From contig NZ_AWFA01000056.1 of assembly GCF_000682675.1 (NCBI RefSeq), forward strand, positions 62,001-126,000: a stretch of 64,000 bases of DNA, in the 5' to 3' direction. The stretch is from Hyphomonas pacifica. GTDB taxonomy: Bacteria > Pseudomonadota > Alphaproteobacteria > Caulobacterales > Hyphomonadaceae. The position numbers and the translations under genes are program-made. Below the pieces are notes generated by a model. That model was not told where the DNA came from. It saw nothing but the letters and a program-made list of their open reading frames with translations, and made no database searches. Positions 8,063-16,900 of the stretch are shown here, piece after piece. The stretch's first letter is position 1. Every line of letters begins with the position of its first letter.

Positions 8063-8671
8063 ATGGCTTTTTCCCTCCCTGATCTCCCATATGCCCGCGA
8101 TGGCCTCGCTCCGCATATCTCCGAGGAGACCTTGAACTTTCACCACGGCAAGCATCACGCCGCTTACGTCAACAACCTGAACGGCCTGATCGAAGGCACG
8201 GACATGGCCGACGATTCTCTGGAAACCATTGTGAAGAAAGCCGCCGCCGACAGCTCCAAGGCCGGCCTCTTCAACAACGCGGCTCAGGTCTGGAACCACA
8301 CCTTCTACTGGCACTCCATGAAACCGGGCGGTGGCGGCAAGCCGCACGGCAAAGTGGCTGAGCTGATCGACCGCGACCTTGGCGGCTATGACGAATTTGT
8401 CAAAGCTTTCAAAGGCGCAGGCGGCGGCCAATTCGGCTCCGGCTGGGCATGGCTGGTCTATAAGGATGGCAAGCTGTCCATCACCAAGACGCCGAATGCC
8501 GAAACCCCACTGACAGATGACGCGGCCACCCCGATCCTGACCATGGATGTCTGGGAGCACGCCTATTATCTGGACTATCAGAACAGCCGTCCGAATTATA
8601 TGGACGCCTTCCTGAACAACCTCGTGAACTGGGATTTTGCTAACCAGAATCTCGCTGACGCAGGCGCCTGA
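8063..8671 (+). CDS. sodB: Superoxide dismutase, iron type (SodB)
   Basis: 202 residues, preceded by AAAGGA nine bases upstream. Metal ligands are H27 (in NFHHGKHH), the histidine of AAQVWNHTFYW, and the D and H of DVWEHAYYLDYQ. The glutamine in AAQVWNHTFYW is the position that marks iron enzymes (manganese enzymes carry glycine there), so I call the Fe form. GGQFGSGWAWLV and the C-terminal YMDAFLNNLVNWDFAN fit the family. No signal peptide, so cytoplasmic. It converts superoxide to hydrogen peroxide and oxygen. A strong terminator follows immediately. Confidence 0.96.
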   Translation: MAFSLPDLPYARDGLAPHISEETLNFHHGKHHAAYVNNLNGLIEGTDMADDSLETIVKKAAADSSKAGLFNNAAQVWNHTFYWHSMKPGGGGKPHGKVAELIDRDLGGYDEFVKAFKGAGGGQFGSGWAWLVYKDGKLSITKTPNAETPLTDDAATPILTMDVWEHAYYLDYQNSRPNYMDAFLNNLVNWDFANQNLADAGA

Positions 8672-8674
8672 TTT

Positions 8675-8715
8675 CAAAAAAGCCCCCTCATCCTCAGCGA
8701 TGAGGGGGCTTTTTA
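8675..8715 (+). terminator. Rho-independent terminator of sodB
   Basis: An 11-bp perfect stem, AGCCCCCTCAT and ATGAGGGGGCT, closes an eight-base loop and is flanked by six A and five T. It begins four bases after the sodB stop. The A-run upstream would let it act in both directions. Confidence 0.93.
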
Positions 8716-8941
8716 CTTTGCTAAGCGAGACGTCTGCGCGCGCCGCATATCCGCGACGAGCCAGACGCTTTCCGAACACAGCTTGTCGGCGCGCTCTCTT
8801 GCGAACGATGACAAACCGGCGGTATCCGAAAAGCTGAGCCGCCCCCCTTCCATTTATCCACAGTTTGGCTTATGTGCACCGCAACACGACGCTCCGGGCA
8901 ATGGAATCGCCCGGCCTGCTGAATGCGCACTGAGGCGCTGA
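8716..8941. other. Intergenic region before the helicase, no gene seen
   Basis: 226 bases between the sodB terminator and the helicase. No convincing reading frame with a ribosome site. It contains one perfect DnaA box, TTATCCACA, at 8854-8862, and should hold the helicase promoter. Confidence 0.5.
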
Positions 8942-10543
8942 ATGCAGGAATTGCGGCCAGAGGGGCCGCTCGGGTTTAAAAAAGATACCATTCCGGGAAC
9001 GATAGATTTGACCGAGATTACATTCGCAGACCTTGGCCTCGGGCCAAACGTACTGAAAGCCGTCACTGAGGCTGGCTACACACACCCCACTCCAATTCAG
9101 GCAGAAGCCATTCCGCACGTCATTGCGGGCGGGGATGTCACGGGCGTTGCCCAGACCGGCACCGGCAAGACGGCCGCCTTCGTGCTGCCGATGATCCATC
9201 GTCTAGCCCGTGGCCGCGCCCGTGCGCGCATGCCGCGCTGCCTGATCCTCTGCCCGACGCGCGAACTCGCCGCTCAGGTGGCAGAGCAATTCGAGAAGTA
9301 CGGCAAGTATCTGAAGCTCACCATGGCGCTGCTGATCGGTGGCGTCAGCTTCAAGGAACAGGAAGTTCTGCTGCAGCGCGGCGTGGACGTTCTGATCGCG
9401 ACGCCTGGCCGCCTGATGGACCAGTTCGAACGCGGAAAGCTGCTGCTGATGGGCGTAGACTATCTCATCATTGATGAGGCCGACCGCATGCTGGACATGG
9501 GCTTCATTCCTGACATTGAGAAAATCTGTAGCCTTCTACCGCCGCGCCGCCAGACCCTGCTCTTCTCGGCCACCATGCCGCCGGAAATCGCGAACCTCGC
9601 CAAGAAGTTCCAGAACGATCCGAAGAAGATCGAAGTGTCCCGTCCGGCGCAGACCGCCGAGACGATCACACAGCACGTTGTCAAACTGCCGAACAACAGC
9701 GCCAAGGCGAAGCGCACGGCCCTGCGCCGCGTGATCGAATCCTGCGACGTTCAGAACGGCATTGTCTTCTGTAACCGGAAGGTTGAAGTCGACATCGTCG
9801 CTGCCTCGCTGTCCAAGCACGGCCATGACGCGGCTGCCATCCATGGCGACCTGCCCCAGGCTGTCCGCAGTGAAGTGCTGCAGAAATTCCGCGACGGTGA
9901 CCTGACCCTGCTGGTCGGCTCCGACGTTGCGGCCCGCGGGCTCGATATTCCTGAAGTCTCCCACGTCTTCAACTATGCACCTCCGCCCAAGGATGAAGAC
10001 TATGTGCACCGCATCGGCCGGACTGGCCGCGCCGGACGCAAGGGTGAAGCCTACACACTCGTCTCGCCGGATGACGAAAAGTCCTGGGGCTATGTCCTCA
10101 AGATGATCCAGCAGGATGTGGAAGAGTTCATGCCGGAAGGTTTACTCGAAGAGATCGAAAATCTGCCTCCGGAAGAAAGCCGCAGCCGTGGCCGCCGTGG
10201 GTCGCGCAGCAATGATCGCAGCGAGCGCTCCTCCCGCGGCAGCCGCTCACGCACACGCCGCACGGAAGAAAGCGACGCCGCCGTCGAAGCCGAGACAGTA
10301 AGCGCACCAGAAGAAAAAGAGGCAAAGGCCGAAAAGCCTGCCAGGGAAGACAAGCCCGCCAAGGCAAAGAAAGCCGACAAGACGGCAAAGTCTGACGAGG
10401 CCACCTCTGAAAAGCCGAAGCGCGACCGCAAGCCGAAGCGCGAAAAAGACCGCAAGCGCAAGGATGATGATCTGGTGCTGGATCCGGCCCCGGACAATGT
10501 CAAAGGCTTTGGCGACGACATCCCGGCCTTCCTGCGCCGCTAG
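8942..10543 (+). CDS. DEAD-box RNA helicase, RhlE-like
   Basis: 533 residues; the start has GAGG seven bases upstream. The helicase core carries the Q motif with FADLGL and PTPIQ, motif I AQTGTGKT, Ia PTRELAAQV, Ib TPGRLMDQ, II DEAD (IIDEADRMLDMGF), III SAT, and in the second RecA domain IVFCNRK, GSDVAARGLDIP and HRIGRTGRAGR. From about residue 403 on there is a ~130-residue tail that is first Arg/Ser-rich, then Lys/Glu/Ala-rich, predicted disordered and RNA-binding. It ends VKGFGDDIPAFLRR, an ending shared by many alphaproteobacterial RhlE proteins. Such helicases remodel ribosomal precursors and help cold growth or RNA decay; which applies here is not visible. Confidence 0.93.
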   Translation: MQELRPEGPLGFKKDTIPGTIDLTEITFADLGLGPNVLKAVTEAGYTHPTPIQAEAIPHVIAGGDVTGVAQTGTGKTAAFVLPMIHRLARGRARARMPRCLILCPTRELAAQVAEQFEKYGKYLKLTMALLIGGVSFKEQEVLLQRGVDVLIATPGRLMDQFERGKLLLMGVDYLIIDEADRMLDMGFIPDIEKICSLLPPRRQTLLFSATMPPEIANLAKKFQNDPKKIEVSRPAQTAETITQHVVKLPNNSAKAKRTALRRVIESCDVQNGIVFCNRKVEVDIVAASLSKHGHDAAAIHGDLPQAVRSEVLQKFRDGDLTLLVGSDVAARGLDIPEVSHVFNYAPPPKDEDYVHRIGRTGRAGRKGEAYTLVSPDDEKSWGYVLKMIQQDVEEFMPEGLLEEIENLPPEESRSRGRRGSRSNDRSERSSRGSRSRTRRTEESDAAVEAETVSAPEEKEAKAEKPAREDKPAKAKKADKTAKSDEATSEKPKRDRKPKREKDRKRKDDDLVLDPAPDNVKGFGDDIPAFLRR

Positions 10544-11877
10544 TAAGACTTCGGAAAAATCAGTTCAACAACAAGGCCGGGCGCATTGTTCTTAAGGGAC
10601 AATTCTGCCTCGTGGCGCGCGGCGATGCTGCGCACCAGACTAAGCCCAAGTCCGCTTCCCCGGGTGCTGCGGCTTGCGTCCATCCGCCGGAAGGGTTTCA
10701 ACATGTCTACTTGGCTGGCCCTAGGTATACCGGGCCCGCTATCGGATACGCCGCATATCGCGGCCCCAGCCTCTCTCCGCAGGAACACTTCAATCTCGGC
10801 GCCTGCTCCGGCATGACGCACAGCATTCTCCAGAAGGTTCGAGAAAAGCTGCACCAGAAGATTTCGGTCGCCGGAGACCTTCACGCTGGGTGTGATATGA
10901 GCAAACAATACCTGCCCAGCCTCTTCGGCCACGGGCGCATAGGCTTCGGCCAAAGCCTCCAGCAGCTCACTTAGCTTAACGTGGTCGGCACGCACTTTCG
11001 CGCTTCCGGATTCAAGTTCCCCGATCTTCAGCAGGGAGGAGAAAGTGGCGAGGATGCTATCCAGCTCCGCAATCGCCTTCTCGCATTTTATCCGCGCCTC
11101 TGCGCCAGACTGGTACGCCGTCAGGCTTTCCAGCGTCTGGCGCAGATGCCCTAGCGGCGTGCGTAAATCATGCGCAATGCTGACTGAGGTGTGACGTACA
11201 TCATCCAGCAGGATTTCAATCTGTTCCAGCATCCGGTTTACCGTATCCGCCAAAGGCCTCAGATCTTCACCCATGCCCTCTGTCGGCATACGAACGGACA
11301 AGTCTCCCTCACCCACGCGCGCGGCAAAAATATTGAAGCGTTTGAGTCGCGCCAGGAAACGCTGGCTGATCAGCAAACCAGCCACTGCGCTGAGCAGCAC
11401 AATCCCGCCCATCGCCAGAATAAGAAAATGTCTGAAGGCGCGGGAAAACTCATACTGACCGCGGGCTTCTGCTCCCACGCCCAACCAATAGCCATCTTCC
11501 AGCAGCACCGTATTCAGGATGATGTCCGGTCGGTCATCCCGCATAATGCGGCTCCAGCCATCCTGTTTGGGCAAATCAATGCGGTCAAAGATACGGCGGC
11601 CGGTTGGCGCTTCAACCACATACAGCATACGCGGGCTCGGCGTGCGCTCCACACGTTCGCGTATATCGTGCACCAATTCATCAATGCCCTGGTCCTGATA
11701 GTCTCCCATAAGGTGACTGGTCTCAGTCCGGATATACTCCTTCAACTGATGCTCCATGCCATCGCGTACACCATAATAGAGGAATGCGCCCAGGATGGAC
11801 GACAGAAAGGCGAACAGTAGCGCCGCACCTACCGCATAACGGAACTGCGCGGTCCTAAGAAGCCGGGGCATCTGCAT
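10540..11877 (-). CDS. Sensor histidine kinase with HAMP domain
   Basis: 445 residues. A first membrane helix (FRYAVGAALLFAFLSSILGAFLYYG), a ~130-residue periplasmic domain, a second helix (FLILAMGGIVLLSAVAGLLI), then HAMP, the phospho-acceptor H-box SIAHDLRTPLGHLRQ, N-box LFSNLLENAVRHA, and ATP-lid motifs DSGPGIP and RGSGLGLSLV. It starts inside the end of the response regulator gene (23-base overlap), so the pair is translationally coupled. The start could also be ATG 11871. Its last four bases overlap the convergent helicase end. It probably phosphorylates the regulator encoded upstream; the signal is unknown, although the linked PepSY protein is periplasmic. Confidence 0.92.
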   Translation of the reverse strand: MQMPRLLRTAQFRYAVGAALLFAFLSSILGAFLYYGVRDGMEHQLKEYIRTETSHLMGDYQDQGIDELVHDIRERVERTPSPRMLYVVEAPTGRRIFDRIDLPKQDGWSRIMRDDRPDIILNTVLLEDGYWLGVGAEARGQYEFSRAFRHFLILAMGGIVLLSAVAGLLISQRFLARLKRFNIFAARVGEGDLSVRMPTEGMGEDLRPLADTVNRMLEQIEILLDDVRHTSVSIAHDLRTPLGHLRQTLESLTAYQSGAEARIKCEKAIAELDSILATFSSLLKIGELESGSAKVRADHVKLSELLEALAEAYAPVAEEAGQVLFAHITPSVKVSGDRNLLVQLFSNLLENAVRHAGAGAEIEVFLRREAGAAICGVSDSGPGIPRASQVDMLKPFRRMDASRSTRGSGLGLSLVRSIAARHEAELSLKNNAPGLVVELIFPKSY

Positions 11878-12541
11878 CTGAAATCATGTATCCTGCGCCG
11901 CGTATGGTCTGGATTAATTCTCCCTTAAAGGGCTTGTCCACTTTGCTCCGTAGCCGACTGATATGTGTCTCGACGATATTGGTCTTCGGGTCGAAGTGAA
12001 AATCCCACACATTTTCCAGCAGCATCGTACGTGTCACGACCTGCCCCTTGGAGCGCATCAGATATTCCAGCAGGCGGAACTCGGTCGGTTGCAGGTTGAT
12101 CTCTGCTCCGGCACGCTTTACGCGGCGCTTCAGCAGATCCATTTCAAGATCGGCCACCTTCAACACGGTCTCCTGCACCTCCCGTGCTGGCCGCCGAGCG
12201 ACGGCGCCAATGCGCGCTTTCAACTCGGAGAAGGCAAACGGCTTCACTAAATAGTCATCAGCAATCTCAAGGCCCTCCACACGACTCTCAATGCTGGACA
12301 CCGCCGTCAGAAAGATGGCCGGCGTTGCGTCGCCACCCGCCCGCAGCATGGTCAGTAATTTATAGCCATCCAGGCCAGGCAGCATACGGTCAACAATTAG
12401 GATGTCATAGTCGGCATCCGTCGCCATCATCAGACCGTCCTGCCCGGTTGCGGCATGGTCTGCCATCCAGCCGCTCTCTTTCAGGCCTCGCAGAACATAG
12501 TCTGCCGTTTCGGCATCATCTTCGATCAGCAAGATACGCAC
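11855..12541 (-). CDS. OmpR-family response regulator
   Basis: I use the GTG start at 12541 (V-R-I-L-L-I-E-D-D) with GAGGG seven bases upstream, giving 228 residues, the usual OmpR-family length. The receiver domain has the acidic pair D8-D9, phospho-acceptor D51 (ILIVDRMLPG) and the conserved lysine in YLVKPFAFSEL. The C-terminal winged-helix domain has LQPTEFRLLEYLMRSKGQVVTR and the recognition region THISRLRSKVDK. It lies between the PepSY gene and the kinase in one three-gene operon; the gap to the PepSY gene is 59 bases. Confidence 0.94.
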   Translation of the reverse strand: MRILLIEDDAETADYVLRGLKESGWMADHAATGQDGLMMATDADYDILIVDRMLPGLDGYKLLTMLRAGGDATPAIFLTAVSSIESRVEGLEIADDYLVKPFAFSELKARIGAVARRPAREVQETVLKVADLEMDLLKRRVKRAGAEINLQPTEFRLLEYLMRSKGQVVTRTMLLENVWDFHFDPKTNIVETHISRLRSKVDKPFKGELIQTIRGAGYMISDADAPAS

Positions 12542-12600
12542 AGTCCAGCCCTCAAGAGGCACCCCCCGCTGGAACAAGGCCAGCAGGGAGCACAATGTTA

Positions 12601-12900
12601 TCAGTCATCCAGATCTTCACGAGACCCGATGATGTCTCCCGTCTCGGCATTTACCCGCACATCATAGACTTTGCCATCCGCCAGAATGTTGACTTCATAT
12701 TCCGGGGTAAAGCTGTCATCCTCGATCTGGGCTTCGAACGCCTTGCCGCCCTGGTGGCTTTCAGCTGCCTGAATCGCCTCGATCAGCGTGATCTTGGCCG
12801 CTTCCATGGCACGGGCATCGTCGCGGTCAGCATAGGCTAATCCGGTAGTGGCTCCGCCCAGAACAACAGCGGCAGCGAGCGTTTTCTTCATATGTTTCAT
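12601..12900 (-). CDS. Periplasmic PepSY-domain protein
   Basis: 99 residues from MKHMKKTLAAAVVLGG; the start has AAGGAG nine bases upstream. A signal peptide ending around LAYAD is followed by a single PepSY domain: AKITLIEAIQAAESHQGGKAFEAQIED, then YEVNILADGKVYDVRVNAETGDII. PepSY proteins of this size are often encoded beside two-component systems and are thought to modulate the sensor or a protease; this gene heads such an operon here. No enzymatic residues are seen. Confidence 0.88.
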   Translation of the reverse strand: MKHMKKTLAAAVVLGGATTGLAYADRDDARAMEAAKITLIEAIQAAESHQGGKAFEAQIEDDSFTPEYEVNILADGKVYDVRVNAETGDIIGSREDLDD

Positions 12901-13020
12901 ACCTGTATCTCCTTCTTTGCAAGCCACGTCTCGGTGGCATGGATATAGGAATACACGCCGTCACCTTGGAGGGATGTGACCGGAACTATACGAAATCACA
13001 ATGTTTCGGTTCCGCACGCG

Positions 13021-13053
13021 AAAAGACCCGCCAGACACGCTGACGGGTCTTTG
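13021..13053 (-). terminator. Terminator after the aldehyde dehydrogenase
   Basis: A hairpin with arms AAGACCCGTCAG and CTGGCGGGTCTT (one internal mismatch, five-base loop) ends in TTTT on the minus strand, 20 bases after the aldehyde dehydrogenase stop. Confidence 0.8.
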
Positions 13054-13072
13054 AAGTCTCAGCCGATTGCGC

Positions 13073-14509
13073 CTAGCGCTTGACGCGCCCCTGCACCTGC
13101 TTGCGGAACTTGTCCGTATAGGGTGGACGCATCATGGCCAGCATTTCACTGCCCGTCTGCGTGTAAACAGATTTCTTGTGGCTGAACTCATAGAATCCTT
13201 CGCGGCCATGATAGCTGCCCATGCCCGACGGACCTACGCCGCCAAAGGGCAAGTCTTCCTGCGCAACATGGAAGATCACATCATTCACCGTCACACCGCC
13301 TGACGTCGTATTGTTCAGCACGAAGTCTTTCTCGGCCGGATCCTCCCCAAAATAGTAAAGCCCCAGCGGACGTGGATGGCCGTTGATATACGCCACCGCA
13401 TCCTTTGTTTCCCCATAGGACTTAATCGGCAGGACCGGGCCAAAGATTTCATCCTGCATCACTTTCAGGTCCTCGCTCGGGTCCACAATAATGTGCGGCG
13501 GGATCTTGTGATGCGGCTGTTGGGAGAAATTCTCGCCCGTCGGGTTCAACTCGATCACCTCGGCACCCTTATCGCGCGCTTCCTCGATATAGCTCATGAT
13601 CCGGTCATAATGGCGTTGGTTGACGACGGAGGTGTAATCCGCATTGTCCTTCAGGCCCGTAGGATACATCGTCTCAATGGCCTTGGTCGCTGCGCTGACG
13701 AACTCCGCCTTCTTTTCCTGTGGAACGAAGGCATAGTCCGGGGCAAGACAGATTTGCCCGGCATTCAGCGTCTTGCCCGCCATGATGCGGTTGGCGGCCT
13801 TCTGCATATCGGCGGACCGGCCCAGTATAACAGGGCTTTTGCCACCCAGCTCCAGCGTCAGCGGCACCAGATTGTCGGCCGCTGCCCGCATCACATGGTG
13901 CGCGATGGAGGTCGCGCCCGTGAAGATGATGTGATCGAAGGCCAGCTTCGTAAACTCGGCGCCCACTTCAGGACCGCCCGTAATCACGGCCACCTCCTCT
14001 TCATCATAATATTGCGCCAGCAGTTTCTTCATCAGCTCTGATGTCGCCTCGGTAAATTCCGAGGGCTTGATCATGGTGCGGTTGCCTGCCGCAAAGACGC
14101 CTGCCAGTGGCGCGAAGGTCAGATTAACCGGGAAGTTCCATGGGCTGATCACACCGATCACGCCTTTGGGCTGGTAGCGGATTTCGGACTTGGAACCCAG
14201 GAGGCCAAGCGGAAACTCGGCCTTGCGCTTTTCGGGCCGCATCCATTTGGCCACATTCTTTTTGGCAAACTTCAGTGCACCAATTGAACCGGCGATATCT
14301 GTAAGGGCGGACTGATCCATTGAGCGGTGCCCGAAATCGTCTCGCATGGCCTCACTGAGGGCTTCACCATGCGTCACCAGAAGATCAATTGACCGGTCCA
14401 GCCACTCAATCCGCTTAACCGCAGAGGGGATACCATCCCGAATATGGGCCGCCTTTTGCTTTGCCAGTATTGTACTCATTCCCGAGCCGGACGCGCTGTC
14501 TAAGGCCAT
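13073..14509 (-). CDS. Aldehyde dehydrogenase, coniferyl-aldehyde type
   Basis: 478 residues; ATG 14509 has GGAGA seven bases upstream. Catalytic Cys254 lies in NAGQICLAPDY and general base Glu220 in LTLELGGKSP; ISPWNFPVNL and FTGAT belong to the NAD(P) site. The APDY sequence after the cysteine and the C-terminal GPSGMGSYHGREGFYEFSHKKSVY place it with coniferyl-aldehyde and related class-3-like dehydrogenases rather than betaine- or succinate-semialdehyde enzymes. It oxidises an aldehyde to a carboxylate with NAD(P)+; the physiological substrate could equally be a fatty aldehyde. Single gene, divergent from the enoyl-CoA hydratase. Confidence 0.88.
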   Translation of the reverse strand: MALDSASGSGMSTILAKQKAAHIRDGIPSAVKRIEWLDRSIDLLVTHGEALSEAMRDDFGHRSMDQSALTDIAGSIGALKFAKKNVAKWMRPEKRKAEFPLGLLGSKSEIRYQPKGVIGVISPWNFPVNLTFAPLAGVFAAGNRTMIKPSEFTEATSELMKKLLAQYYDEEEVAVITGGPEVGAEFTKLAFDHIIFTGATSIAHHVMRAAADNLVPLTLELGGKSPVILGRSADMQKAANRIMAGKTLNAGQICLAPDYAFVPQEKKAEFVSAATKAIETMYPTGLKDNADYTSVVNQRHYDRIMSYIEEARDKGAEVIELNPTGENFSQQPHHKIPPHIIVDPSEDLKVMQDEIFGPVLPIKSYGETKDAVAYINGHPRPLGLYYFGEDPAEKDFVLNNTTSGGVTVNDVIFHVAQEDLPFGGVGPSGMGSYHGREGFYEFSHKKSVYTQTGSEMLAMMRPPYTDKFRKQVQGRVKR

Positions 14510-14659
14510 TGTCTCTCTCCCGTGTGATGTTCCTCAATATGCAGATTAGCGCGGAATGAGCGCTGAACAAAATAAAAAACATTTCCGCCGGGTCAGGCGT
14601 TCACAAGGCCGCACAAGTGAATAAGGTGACCGCATAAACATGAAAGGGAGCAGCACCGG

Positions 14660-15457
14660 ATGACCTACGAAAAGATTTCCTATGAACTGAAGGGCGACAT
14701 CGCCATCATCAAGTTCAATGATCCGAAGACGCTAAATGCATGCGGTGTGGATACGGCTCAGGAAATGTTGCATGCTTTCGAAGTCGCTGCGGATGAAGCG
14801 CGCTGCACCATTCTCACCGGCGAGGGCCGCGGGTTCTGCTCCGGTGCCAATCTCGGCCCGGGCGGACTGGCTCCCAAACTGAGCCATGAAGGCTCCAAGC
14901 CGGATGCTGGCCGCGCGCTGACGACACATTACAATCCGCTGGTTCAGGCCATTCGGGAACACCCGCATCCTGTGATCACGGCTGTAAACGGCGCCGCTGC
15001 CGGTGTCGGCTGCTCTCTCGCCCTGATCGGAGACATCGTTGTGTGCGCCAAGAGCGCCTACTTCCTTCAGGCCTTCCGCCGTATCGGCCTGGTGCCGGAT
15101 GGCGGCTCTACCTGGCTGCTCGCTCGCACGATTGGCCGTGTACGCGCTATGGAAATGGCCTTGTTTGGCGACAAGGTGCCTGCCGAAACCGCCATGGAAT
15201 GGGGAATGGTCAACCGCATTGTGGAAGATGACCAGCTCATGGTGACCGCCCTGGAAATGGCAGACAAACTGGCCAAGGGTCCAACGGTGGCCCTCTCCAT
15301 GGCACGCCAGCTCATCTGGAGCGCATGCGAAAATCATTTTGACGAAGCGATCTATAATGAGCGCCTTGCTCAGCGTACGGCCGGACGCACAGAGGATTTC
15401 AAGGAAGGCGTCAGCGCGTTCCTCGAAAAACGCCAGGCCGAGTTTAAGGGAAAATAA
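14660..15457 (+). CDS. Enoyl-CoA hydratase/isomerase (crotonase), PaaG-like
   Basis: 265 residues with GGGAG before the start. Crotonase features: GRGFCSGANLG (first oxyanion-hole region), NGAAAGVGCSLALIGDIVV (second oxyanion strand), and FRRIGLVPDGGSTWLLARTIG. The classical catalytic glutamate pair of hydratases is not both present; an aspartate in VPDGGS occupies the second acid position, as in PaaG isomerases. Hydration or double-bond isomerisation of an acyl-CoA in fatty acid or aromatic degradation is therefore likely. It stands alone, divergent from the aldehyde dehydrogenase. Confidence 0.85.
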   Translation: MTYEKISYELKGDIAIIKFNDPKTLNACGVDTAQEMLHAFEVAADEARCTILTGEGRGFCSGANLGPGGLAPKLSHEGSKPDAGRALTTHYNPLVQAIREHPHPVITAVNGAAAGVGCSLALIGDIVVCAKSAYFLQAFRRIGLVPDGGSTWLLARTIGRVRAMEMALFGDKVPAETAMEWGMVNRIVEDDQLMVTALEMADKLAKGPTVALSMARQLIWSACENHFDEAIYNERLAQRTAGRTEDFKEGVSAFLEKRQAEFKGK

Positions 15458-15551
15458 ACTTTAAGTATATTTTATACCACCCTGTTTCCCTTAATAATTG
15501 AGTAATTCCTTTGATTTATCCCCTCAGGAGCTGGAGTGGGGATAGCTCGTA

Positions 15552-16047
15552 ATGAACAAAGAATACCGGTTGATTCATTTCAATTGCGCCCGCCCATTCG
15601 GCGAGTTCAATTTCGACAATGAATTCGTGCGCGTATTCATTGTCGATTCTGCCACGCATTTTCACGGATGCTGATCAGTTCGAAGGTCTGCGCTGGCACT
15701 CTCATGGCGTTCGCCGCCCGAATGCAGAATGGCGCGGCATGAATGACGCGCTGCCCCATCCCGAAGGCATGGGTATGCCAGATATATGCACCATGGCGGT
15801 CTGGACCGGTATAGAGGCGCTGAAGGAATTCACCTATAGCGGCCGCACTCACCCGCCGGGCATGCGCCGCCTCGCCTCGCAGCTGGATCGCAGCCAGGGC
15901 GCCAACTTTGTCCTTTGGTGGGCTCCGCGCAGCCAGACCTTGTCACTTGAGGATGGCTGGAACAAGCTGATGCATCTGCGTGAGCACGGCCCTACCGATC
16001 AGGCCTTCACGCTGGACCATCTGAAGTCCCATCCGGCAGCCGCCTGA
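15552..16047 (+). pseudogene. DUF3291 gene split by a one-base frameshift
   Basis: The first frame, from ATG 15552, reads YRLIHFNCARPFGEFNFDNEFVRVF and stops at 15672-15674. The rest of the same domain, ILPRIFTDADQFEGLRWHSHG to the end, lies in the next frame, open from 15619 to 16047. Dropping a single T at about 15648-15650 joins them as VRVFIVD-LPRIFTDADQFEG, the arrangement expected for DUF3291. This is either a broken gene, a sequencing error or, less likely, a +1 frameshift site; no obvious slippery run is present. The downstream part keeps good coding character. Its stop overlaps the next start as TGATG, suggesting coupled translation. The function of DUF3291 is unknown. Confidence 0.8.
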
Positions 16048-16550
16048 TGCTGACACGACGCCAGACATTTGCCGCCATCGCCGCCAGCTTGATGCTAGCG
16101 GCCTGTGCGTCAACGCCGCCTCCCATTACCAACACAATCTATCTTGTGCGCCACGCAGAGAAGCAATCGGGGGATGATCCATCCCTTACCCTGATCGGCC
16201 GCACGCGCGCAGACATCCTGGCGCAGGAATTGTCAAACGCGCACCTCACGGCAATCTATTCCACAGCTTACAAGCGCACCCGCCAGACCGCCGCCCCTAC
16301 GGCGCGCGCGCAAAACCTGGATGTGTTCGAATATGATCCGAGCAATCTGGAACGCTTTGCGGCCCAGCTGCGCGCGACGCCGGGCAACATCCTCGTCGTC
16401 GGTCACTCCAATACGACACCAGAACTGGTCAAGCTTCTGGGCGGAAAGCCCGGCACGCCCATTGATGAGGCCAGCGAATATGACCGGCTATATGTTCTGA
16501 CGGCGGACGGCCGGAAGTTCCGCACTGAGCTGCGCCGCTACGGGAACTAA
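16047..16550 (+). CDS. Histidine phosphatase-family lipoprotein
   Basis: 167 residues. The N terminus MLTRRQTFAAIAASLMLAAC has positive residues, a hydrophobic stretch and the lipobox LAAC, so it should be lipid-anchored. The phosphatase motif is LVRHAEK (catalytic histidine in RHA), with the distal VVGHSNTTPELV carrying the second histidine, and IYSTAYKRTRQTA in between. The short form without a helical cap resembles SixA-type and small phosphoglycerate-mutase-fold phosphatases. A periplasmic phosphomonoesterase is likely, substrate unknown. It is coupled to the frameshifted DUF3291 gene by a one-base overlap. Confidence 0.87.
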   Translation: MLTRRQTFAAIAASLMLAACASTPPPITNTIYLVRHAEKQSGDDPSLTLIGRTRADILAQELSNAHLTAIYSTAYKRTRQTAAPTARAQNLDVFEYDPSNLERFAAQLRATPGNILVVGHSNTTPELVKLLGGKPGTPIDEASEYDRLYVLTADGRKFRTELRRYGN

Positions 16551-16897
16551 CCCCTAATTCTTCTTGGTCGCCAGCGCAGCCGCCAAGGCTCGCCTGCCCC
16601 ACTCACTGCCAAATCAGGATCGTCCAGCGCCGCATCCGGTATGCGGACATAGCCCATATCGATCTGCTTTCCATCACCGGGCCGGGTCCAGATGAAAGAC
16701 GCGCCGCCCTCGTCTTCAAGGGCAGCACGCAAATCAGGGTCGGTTTTCAGGTAGATCGTCTCATCGTCCAACAGGGCGAACATGACACCTTCGAGGAAGA
16801 CACCTGCCCCGCCAAACATACGCCGCACCCGCACTGCACCCATGGGCCCGAACACTTCCGCGACAAACTCATGAAAGGGATCGGGCGGCTTGGGCAT
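16547..16897 (-). CDS. TfoX N-terminal-domain protein
   Basis: 116 residues. VRRMFGGAGVFLEGVMFALLDDETIYLKTD is the hallmark of the TfoX/Sxy N-terminal domain, and residues 80-110 complete it (GKQIDMGYVRIPD). The C-terminal domain of full competence regulators is absent, as in many short alphaproteobacterial members, so a role in competence should not be assumed. It is the last gene of a five-gene run and starts three bases after the DUF3253 stop. Its end overlaps the convergent phosphatase gene by four bases. Confidence 0.85.
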   Translation of the reverse strand: MPKPPDPFHEFVAEVFGPMGAVRVRRMFGGAGVFLEGVMFALLDDETIYLKTDPDLRAALEDEGGASFIWTRPGDGKQIDMGYVRIPDAALDDPDLAVSGAGEPWRLRWRPRRIRG

Positions 16898-16900
16898 GGG

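Noticed and set aside
8854-8862. Perfect DnaA box TTATCCACA before the helicase gene
   Set aside because: A single nine-base match is expected by chance in long sequence; no cluster, AT-rich unwinding region or dnaA/dnaN neighbours, so no origin is claimed.
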